Origin: Bilifractor porci
Lineage (GTDB): Bacteria; Bacillota; Clostridia; Lachnospirales; Lachnospiraceae
DNA: 64,000 nt
Assembly (NCBI RefSeq): GCF_009696005.1
Contig: NZ_VUMV01000001.1
Coordinates: 62,001-126,000, forward strand
Direction: 5' to 3'
Position numbers and translations under genes: made by a program. Each line of letters opens with the position of its first letter. Positions within the stretch are counted from its first letter, which is position 1. The notes under the pieces are model-generated. The model had not been told where the DNA came from and did not search any database. It worked only from the letters and a program-made list of their open reading frames with translations. Below are positions 18,117-24,360 of this stretch, one piece after another.

Positions 18117-19493
18117 ATGGACGCGAAAAAATTTCTTGAGCTTTACGAGAGAGGAACAACCGGTAAACAGGTTTCCAAGAATGAGTGGGACATGGAGTAC
18201 ATTGTCGAAAATGTCATGGACATGGTAGACGAATATGATCTGAGCTGGGACAAGCAGGTGATTGTTCCGAATGATGATGACCTGCTGGACAGACTGTTCC
18301 GTGCTTCCCGTGAGCTTCTTCTGAAAAACGGAATCTATAATATGACCACCGGCCGCATCATGACTCTGACAGAGGAGGAAGTGGACGAGGGTATCGCCAA
18401 CATGAAGCAGGAGCTTGTCATGGGCGAGGGAAAGGATGCCTACACGCTTCGTCCCAGAAAGATTGAAGATACCGCAGAGCCCTGTGTGTGGGCCGGAAAC
18501 CCGGGCGCCCCCACACCGGAAAGACTGTATCTCCCGATTCTCCAGAGCGTTGCGAAAGAGCCCGTGGTTGATCTTCTTACCTGCGGATCCCTGATTGACG
18601 TGGACGGCTATCCGGTTAAGAGCGGCGGTCCGACAGAGGTTATGGCCGTGCGCCGCGAGATGAAATATCTGCACCAGGCCCTGGAGGAAGCCGGACGCCC
18701 CGGCATGGGACTTCTTGCAGCCGAGAGCGCGGTTACGGCTGTCGGAGATTACGCGGCGACGGCAGACCGCTATCTGCGTCCCTGCGACTCACATCTGGTT
18801 GCCCTGTTCAACGAGCTGATCATGGATGACGGAAACCTGGTGCGTGCGGCAAATTCCATTGATTACGGAGTCCGCAACGCTTCCCTGGCCTGCACCATGG
18901 TCGGCGGACTTGGCGGAGACGCGCCGGGAAGCTGCCTGATTATGATGGCTTCCATGATGGCGGCCAACCAGTTTGCCATTGCGGACTACCATCTCTGCCA
19001 CCCGATCCACATTAACGATGTGGCGACTTCCGCCAGAAGCTGTCTGTGGCTGCAGTCTGTGCTTTGTCAGTCCTTCGCGAAGAACGCTCCCTGCATCATC
19101 GTGTGCGACATCTGGCCGGCCAGCGGAGCCATGACCAAGGAGCTCCTGTACGAAGTAGCGGCAAATTCCATTGTCGTAACGGTGTCCGGCGGACATCTGG
19201 AAGGACTCGGCTCCGCAAACGGACGTGTGCCGAACGGAACCGGACTGGAGTGCCGTCTGATGGGAGAAGTAGGAAAGGCCGTCGCCCGCCAGGGGATGAC
19301 CCGTGAAGAGGCAAATGACATTGTCCTGAAGCTCCTTCCGAAATATGAGTACATCTTCGGCAAGAAAGACGGAAATCCGGGTGTAAGCTTTGACAAGGCC
19401 TACAATATGGACACGATTGAGCCGCTTCCGGAGTGGCAGGCCATGTATGACGAGGTAAAGGAAGATCTTCGCCAGATGGGCATCAAATTCTGA
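18117..19493 (+). CDS. MtmB-family methyltransferase homologue lacking pyrrolysine
   Basis: 458 residues, the same length as Methanosarcina monomethylamine:corrinoid methyltransferase MtmB, and recognisably colinear: LFRASRELLLKNGIY, ELVMGEGKDA, EEAGRPGMG, GHLEGLGSANG, LECRLMGEVGKA. In MtmB an in-frame UAG encodes pyrrolysine after RPGMGV. Here that position is Leu200 (CTT, 18714-18716) and there is no internal stop. By my recalled alignment, other active-site residues also differ: Glu229 to Leu227, Glu259 to Leu257, Gln333 to Asp331, Tyr335 to Trp333. The TIM-barrel fold and a corrinoid-linked methyl transfer are plausible; methylamine is probably not the substrate. ATG 18117 follows AGGAGGA. 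It is flanked by terminators, so monocistronic. Confidence 0.85.
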   Translation: MDAKKFLELYERGTTGKQVSKNEWDMEYIVENVMDMVDEYDLSWDKQVIVPNDDDLLDRLFRASRELLLKNGIYNMTTGRIMTLTEEEVDEGIANMKQELVMGEGKDAYTLRPRKIEDTAEPCVWAGNPGAPTPERLYLPILQSVAKEPVVDLLTCGSLIDVDGYPVKSGGPTEVMAVRREMKYLHQALEEAGRPGMGLLAAESAVTAVGDYAATADRYLRPCDSHLVALFNELIMDDGNLVRAANSIDYGVRNASLACTMVGGLGGDAPGSCLIMMASMMAANQFAIADYHLCHPIHINDVATSARSCLWLQSVLCQSFAKNAPCIIVCDIWPASGAMTKELLYEVAANSIVVTVSGGHLEGLGSANGRVPNGTGLECRLMGEVGKAVARQGMTREEANDIVLKLLPKYEYIFGKKDGNPGVSFDKAYNMDTIEPLPEWQAMYDEVKEDLRQMGIKF

Positions 19494-19504
19494 TCTGACT
19501 GAAA

Positions 19505-19553
19505 GAGCCGCTTTTTCCCCAGACGTGAAGGATGGAGGAAGAAGCGGTTTTTT
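19505..19553 (+). terminator. Terminator after the MtmB-like gene
   Basis: Stem AGCCGCTT / AAGCGGT with further CTTTTTCC/GGAGGAAG pairing, then TTTTTT. It begins about 12 nt after the stop codon. Confidence 0.8.
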
Positions 19554-19554
19554 G

Positions 19555-19584
19555 TTGACAGAAGCGGAAACCGTTCTTTATGAT
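19555..19584 (+). promoter_or_regulatory. Promoter for the GH13 gene
   Basis: TTGACA (19555-19560), 18 bp, TATGAT (19579-19584), immediately after the preceding terminator U-run. The predicted start near 19591 leaves a leader of about 78 nt. Confidence 0.8.
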
Positions 19585-19668
19585 AGGGGACGCGGCTGTG
19601 CCTTCCCGGAAACCGGAAAAGGCACAGTGACGCAGAAGAAACAGAAAGAGAACAGAAGGGAGCATGTC

Positions 19669-20949
19669 ATGGCAGAAAAGACGAATCTCGATTTAAGAAA
19701 CCGTGTGATGTATATGGTGTTTGTCCGCAATTATTCCAGGGAGGGGACGTTCCGCCGTCTGCAGGAGGATCTGCCGCGCATTCAGTCGCTGGGCGTGGAT
19801 TACATCTGGCTTCTCCCGATCCAGCCCCTGGGCGTGAAGAACCGGAAGGGAACCCTGGGCTCCCCCTACGCGATCCGGGACTACCGGGCGGTCAACCCGG
19901 AGTACGGGACCATGGAGGATTTAAGGGCGCTGACCGACGCCATTCACGAGCTCGGCATGAAATGCATCCTGGACGTTGTATATAACCACACGTCCCCGGA
20001 CTCCGTACTTGCCGCAGAGCATCCGGAATGGTTTTACCACAAGGAGGACGGAAGCCTGGGAAACCGGATCGGAGACTGGTCGGATATTGTGGACCTGGAT
20101 TATTCTCATCCGGAGCTCTGGGACTACCAGATTGAAACATTGAAGATGTGGGCGGAGTATTTTGACGGGTTCCGCTGCGATGTCGCGCCAATGGTCCCGC
20201 TTTCCTTCTGGCTGAAGGCAAGGGAAGAGGTGGAAAAGGTTCATCCCGGAATGGTGTGGATCGCAGAATCGGTGGAGCCGCGCTTTATCCTCTGGAACCG
20301 GGAAAGGGGAATACCGGTTTCCTCCGACAGCGAACTGTATCAGGCATTTGACATCTGCTACGATTATGATATCAGCAAAGAAATGAGCGATGCCATGCTG
20401 GGGAAAGCCCCGCTGTCCGTCTATCTGGAGGCCATGAACCGCCAGGAATGGATCTACGGTCAGAATTACATCAAGCTGCGCAATCTGGAAAACCACGACC
20501 GGAACCGGGCGGCCGCGCTGATTCCGAACGAGCAGGCGCTCCGGAGCTGGACAGCTTTTTTGTATTTTGCCAAGGGAACCACCCTTCTGTATGCCGGACA
20601 GGAAAAGGGAGTGACACACCACCCCTCGCTGTTTGACCGGGACACCGTGGACTGGAAAGGCACAGCCGACCTGACCGAAGAGATCCGCCTGCTCTCCGGA
20701 CTCAAGAGGAAAGACCGCGTCTTCCGCGAGGGAGCCTTCTCTGTCAGTACGCCGGACGAGAAGAATATTGTCGCCTCCTATGTCTGCGGAGAAGAAAAAC
20801 TGACCGGGATTTTCCCGCTTCACGGGGCAGCCTCCGTCTCGGTGCAGCTTCCGGACGGCACATACCGGAACCTGTACAGCGGAAAGAATGCCGATGTTTA
20901 TGAAAACGTGATCATGACGGACGGTGAACCTGTGATCATCCGTACCTGA
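19669..20949 (+). CDS. GH13 alpha-amylase-family glycosidase, cytosolic
   Basis: 426 residues with no signal peptide. The (beta/alpha)8 barrel shows the GH13 regions: DVVYNHTS, GFRCDVA (nucleophile Asp171), WIAES (acid/base Glu200) and LENHD (Asp277). A short C-terminal beta domain follows. The size suits an intracellular maltodextrin or oligo-glucoside hydrolase or a related transglycosidase; specificity cannot be assigned. ATG 19669 follows AAGGGAG. Longer in-frame extensions would cover the promoter and terminator and are rejected. It is probably transcribed alone. Confidence 0.9.
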   Translation: MAEKTNLDLRNRVMYMVFVRNYSREGTFRRLQEDLPRIQSLGVDYIWLLPIQPLGVKNRKGTLGSPYAIRDYRAVNPEYGTMEDLRALTDAIHELGMKCILDVVYNHTSPDSVLAAEHPEWFYHKEDGSLGNRIGDWSDIVDLDYSHPELWDYQIETLKMWAEYFDGFRCDVAPMVPLSFWLKAREEVEKVHPGMVWIAESVEPRFILWNRERGIPVSSDSELYQAFDICYDYDISKEMSDAMLGKAPLSVYLEAMNRQEWIYGQNYIKLRNLENHDRNRAAALIPNEQALRSWTAFLYFAKGTTLLYAGQEKGVTHHPSLFDRDTVDWKGTADLTEEIRLLSGLKRKDRVFREGAFSVSTPDEKNIVASYVCGEEKLTGIFPLHGAASVSVQLPDGTYRNLYSGKNADVYENVIMTDGEPVIIRT

Positions 20950-20955
20950 GGGAGC

Positions 20956-20988
20956 TCCGGGTTCCTTTGACCCACGGAACGGGATTTT
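20956..20988 (+). terminator. Probable terminator after the GH13 gene
   Basis: Imperfect stem TCC-GGG-TTCC / GGAAC-GGGA with TTTT following, 7 nt after the stop. Confidence 0.5.
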
Positions 20989-21029
20989 CGGGCAGTGCAG
21001 AAGTTGTTCTACACATCCCCCGGTATTTA

Positions 21030-21038
21030 TGTTAAAAT
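21030..21038 (+). promoter_or_regulatory. Extended -10 promoter upstream of radC
   Basis: TGTTAAAAT fits TGnTAAAAT. The -35 region is weak (TTGTTC lies too far upstream). The predicted start is about 40 nt before the radC ATG. Confidence 0.45.
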
Positions 21039-21085
21039 GAGTTCCCGGTACTCTGTGTCTGAAAGAGAGTAGACAAGGAGCACCT

Positions 21086-21814
21086 ATGGAGCAAAAGGAT
21101 ATGCGCAGCATCAGGGACATTCCGGAACAGGAGCGTCCCTATGAAAAATGTCTGAAGCACGGAGCCGCGGCTCTTACAGACGCGGAACTGCTGGCCGTGG
21201 TCCTGCGCTGCGGAACACGCGGCTGTTCGTCTGTGGAGCTGGCCCGGCAGCTGTTAAGCCTCTGTCCCTATGAGGGCGGGCTGACGGGACTGCTGCACCT
21301 GAAGCCGGAGCAGCTGAAGAAACTTCCCGGCATCGGAGAGGTCAAGGCGGTTCAGATTCTGTGTGTCGGAGAGCTCTCCCGCAGGATTTCGGGGAGAGAA
21401 GCAAAAAAGAAGCTGGATTTTCACAATTCCAAAACAATAGCGGAGTATTATATGGAAGATATGCGTCATCTGGAACAGGAGGTTGTCCTGTGCATGATGC
21501 TGGATTCCAGAAACCAGCTTCTGGGAGAAGTGGAAGTAAGCAGAGGAACAGTGAACTGTTCCCTGCTTTCTCCCCGCGAGGTGTTTATCGCCGCGCTGGA
21601 GTATCATGCGGTCCGGATTATTCTGGTGCATAATCATCCCAGCGGGAGCGCGCAGCCGAGCAGGGAGGATATCGAAGTGACCAGGCGGATTGCCGCGGAA
21701 GGGGAGAACCTCGGCATTGCGCTTCTGGATCACATTGTGATCGGAGACAGGGAATATGTCAGCATTATGCCGGAGATCGCGGACGGCGGGTGCGGGACAT
21801 GTTCTGACAGATAA
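21086..21814 (+). CDS. radC: RadC family JAB/MPN domain protein
   Basis: 242 residues. The N-terminal helix-hairpin-helix segment contains KLPGIGEVKAVQI. The C-terminal MPN+ metalloprotease-like domain has LVHNHPSGSAQPSRED, the zinc-binding HxH...D signature. The historic link to DNA repair is disputed and the cellular function is unsettled. It sits directly upstream of mreB (14 nt), a common clostridial/bacillar arrangement. AAGGAG precedes ATG 21086. Confidence 0.93.
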   Translation: MEQKDMRSIRDIPEQERPYEKCLKHGAAALTDAELLAVVLRCGTRGCSSVELARQLLSLCPYEGGLTGLLHLKPEQLKKLPGIGEVKAVQILCVGELSRRISGREAKKKLDFHNSKTIAEYYMEDMRHLEQEVVLCMMLDSRNQLLGEVEVSRGTVNCSLLSPREVFIAALEYHAVRIILVHNHPSGSAQPSREDIEVTRRIAAEGENLGIALLDHIVIGDREYVSIMPEIADGGCGTCSDR

Positions 21815-21828
21815 GGGGTATTTCATTC

Positions 21829-22845
21829 ATGCGTTTGGAAAATTCCTACGGTATTGATCTCGGAACCGGTATGGTGAAGATCTATGACCAGAAAGCAGAT
21901 CATATCACACAGGAAAGTACCATGATCGCTCTTCGGAATGGAAATCAGGTTTTTGCCGTCGGAAACGACGCGTACTCCATGTTCGAGAAGGCACCGTCCG
22001 ACGTCCGGATCATCCGTCCGGTCAGCAACGGCCGGATCAACGACATTCTGATGACGGAGGCGGTTCTGCACACTCTTCTGCGCCGGAACACAACCTACAC
22101 AGGTTCTCGTCCGACCCTTTATTTCTCTGTTCCCATGGATCTGACTGAAATTGAAAAAAGAGCCTATGCCTCGATCGCCCAGAAGGGACGGCTGCGCCGC
22201 TCGCGCGTTTTTCTGGTGGAAAAGCCTATTGCGGATGCGATCGCGGTCGGCGTCCCCCTCCACCACACGAAGGGGACCATGATTATCAACCTGGGCGCGC
22301 AGAGCACGGAGCTTTCCGTGCTGGCGGACGAAAGGGTCATCATTAACCGTCTGGTTCCTATTGGCGGCATGCAGTTTGACCAGGCCGTCCGCGAGGGCGT
22401 TCTTCATAAAAATAATTTTCTGATCAGCAGCAGGACGGCTCAGAGGCTGAAGTTTGTCCTTACGGATTTCCGCCAGGAGCCGAGCGAGGGAAGAAAAGTC
22501 TACGGACTGGACCGGAGCAGCGGGCTTCCGCGGGACGGCATCGTATCCGCCCATACGGTTACACGGATGGTCCGCCACGAATGTCTCCTGCTGGCAGATG
22601 AAATCCGGAAGTTTATTGACCGCATCCCTCCCCAGGTTCAGGCAAGCATCCAGAGGGACGGCATTATCCTGACCGGCGGAAGCGCCAGAATACCCGGCAT
22701 CGACCAGTATTTCCGCGGCCAGCTGGAATATCCGGTCAGGATTTCCCAGTATTACGGGATGAGCACCATCCAGGGCATCCGGATTCTGATCCGCCGTCCG
22801 GAAATGCGGCACTGGGCGATTGACCCTTCCAGAAACACGGTATGA
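21829..22845 (+). CDS. mreB: MreB-family actin-like rod-shape protein, divergent
   Basis: 338 residues, normal MreB length. It forms membrane-associated filaments that guide lateral wall synthesis. The phosphate-1 motif GIDLGTG is present. The phosphate-2 motif, usually DIGGGTTE, is changed to INLGAQSTE (153-161), losing the usual Asp and two glycines. The adenosine motif GGSARIPGI is kept. It probably still polymerises, but nucleotide hydrolysis may be weakened. Membership is supported by its place in mreB-mreC-mreD-PBP2-rodA. AAGGGG precedes ATG 21829. Confidence 0.88.
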   Translation: MRLENSYGIDLGTGMVKIYDQKADHITQESTMIALRNGNQVFAVGNDAYSMFEKAPSDVRIIRPVSNGRINDILMTEAVLHTLLRRNTTYTGSRPTLYFSVPMDLTEIEKRAYASIAQKGRLRRSRVFLVEKPIADAIAVGVPLHHTKGTMIINLGAQSTELSVLADERVIINRLVPIGGMQFDQAVREGVLHKNNFLISSRTAQRLKFVLTDFRQEPSEGRKVYGLDRSSGLPRDGIVSAHTVTRMVRHECLLLADEIRKFIDRIPPQVQASIQRDGIILTGGSARIPGIDQYFRGQLEYPVRISQYYGMSTIQGIRILIRRPEMRHWAIDPSRNTV

Positions 22846-22876
22846 GAAAATCCGGAACGACCGGTACGAGGGTTCC

Positions 22877-23839
22877 ATGAATAAAAAGAATCATCTGATG
22901 AAAAATAAACATGTTCTCGCTGTTCTGATTATTGCCTGTATCTGTCTGATCGCGGCCACCGCCTCCAGTTTTGTTCCTGTGGCGCCGGTCCGGAGTGTCT
23001 TTCAGACGATTGTCAGCCCGCTGCAGAACGGGATCAGCAAAGCCGGGAGCTTTCTGGCGGGACAGCATTCCGCCCGCAAGAGCACTGAGGAGCTGACGCA
23101 GGAAAACGAGCAGCTGCAGAGCAGGATTACCCAGCTGGAGGAGCAGAACACGCTTTTAACGGAAGACACACAGGAACTGGAGAAGCTTCAGGCTCTCTAT
23201 AAGCTGGACAAAAGCTACGCGGATTACGACAAGGTCGCCGCGCAGGTCATTGCCAGCGAATCCGGATCCTGGTTTTCTTCCTTTACCATCAACCGCGGAA
23301 GCAGCGACGGTATAGAGACGGGGATGAACGTCCTTGCGGACGGCGGCCTTGTCGGGATTGTTACGGAAACCGGCGGACACTGGGCGACCGTGCGCAGCAT
23401 CATCGACGACTCAAACAATGTCAGCGCGACGATCCTCAGCACACAGGACAACTGCATTGTCTCCGGAAGCCTGGATCTGATCCGGCAGAATAAAATGGAG
23501 CTTTCCGAGCTTGTGACAGACAACGATGTTGTCGCCGGCTCCAAAGTCGTTACTTCTTACATCAGCGACAAATATCTTCCGGGAATCCTGATCGGTTATG
23601 TCGATTCCATTGAGGAGGATGCCAACCATCTGCAGAAAACCGGAACGGTGATCCCGGCGGTGGACTTTCAGCATATTACAGACGTCCTGGTTATCCAGAC
23701 CACGAAGAGGACGGCAGACGTCGAAAGTACAGACGGACAGGCAGCTGCCGGAAATGCCGCGGAGTCTGTCAGCAGCACATCCGGCGCGGCCGCGGACTCC
23801 CAGGTTTCCTCACAGTCCGGTACGGAGGGAACCCCATGA
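22877..23839 (+). CDS. mreC: MreC, rod-shape-determining protein
   Basis: 320 residues. A short cytoplasmic tail and one membrane helix (about 11-31) are followed by a coiled coil (about 70-105, rich in Glu/Gln/Leu) and the extracytoplasmic beta domain (SWFSSFTINRGSSDGIETGM). It scaffolds MreD, PBP2 and RodA. The last ~35 residues are a Ser/Ala/Gly-rich tail. ATG 22877 is favoured over a TTG inside mreB. It overlaps mreD by 4 nt. Confidence 0.94.
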   Translation: MNKKNHLMKNKHVLAVLIIACICLIAATASSFVPVAPVRSVFQTIVSPLQNGISKAGSFLAGQHSARKSTEELTQENEQLQSRITQLEEQNTLLTEDTQELEKLQALYKLDKSYADYDKVAAQVIASESGSWFSSFTINRGSSDGIETGMNVLADGGLVGIVTETGGHWATVRSIIDDSNNVSATILSTQDNCIVSGSLDLIRQNKMELSELVTDNDVVAGSKVVTSYISDKYLPGILIGYVDSIEEDANHLQKTGTVIPAVDFQHITDVLVIQTTKRTADVESTDGQAAAGNAAESVSSTSGAAADSQVSSQSGTEGTP

Positions 23840-24360
23840 GAAAGATACTAACCTTTGGCCTGTTTATTTTCTGCACGTTTCTTCTGCAGAGTACCTGGCC
23901 GGTGGTCATCCGGATCGGCTATACGCCGGATATGCTGCTGATTCTTGTGGTTTCCATGGCCTTTATGAGAGGCCGGAGGTCAGGCATGCTGTTCGGCATG
24001 ATCTGCGGCATTCTGGCGGATCTCTGCTATATGCCGTTTCTGGGGTTTTCGGCGCTGCTGTTTACCCTGACAGGCTATCTGGCAGGAGGAACCTATGATG
24101 TTTTTTTCAGCGAAAATGTAAAGCTTCCCATGGTGATGGCGGCCGCCGGAGAGTTTGTTTACCGGCTGGCATACTATCTGGTGTTTTCCCTGAGGCATGG
24201 CCGGGAGAGCTTTTTCTCCTGCCTGTTCGGAACCATTCTTCCGCAGACGGTGCTTACCATGCTTCTGACCATTCCGCTTTACGGTATTTTTTATTTCTTC
24301 AACAGGAAAATTGCGGTTCATGAACTGGAGGAGCAACAGTCACCTTGGCTAAGAAAGTAA
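23836..24360 (+). CDS. mreD: MreD, rod-shape-determining membrane protein
   Basis: 174-residue hydrophobic protein with about five membrane helices. It contains RIGYTPDMLLILVVSMAFMRG, the typical N-terminal MreD segment. It starts at the ATGA overlap with mreC and overlaps the PBP2 start by 16 nt, showing tight translational coupling within the elongasome operon. Confidence 0.92.
   Translation: MRKILTFGLFIFCTFLLQSTWPVVIRIGYTPDMLLILVVSMAFMRGRRSGMLFGMICGILADLCYMPFLGFSALLFTLTGYLAGGTYDVFFSENVKLPMVMAAAGEFVYRLAYYLVFSLRHGRESFFSCLFGTILPQTVLTMLLTIPLYGIFYFFNRKIAVHELEEQQSPWLRK

Noticed and set aside
18117-19493. Pyrrolysine (UAG) decoding in the MtmB-like gene
   Set aside because: No in-frame TAG exists in the gene; the homologous codon is CTT (Leu).
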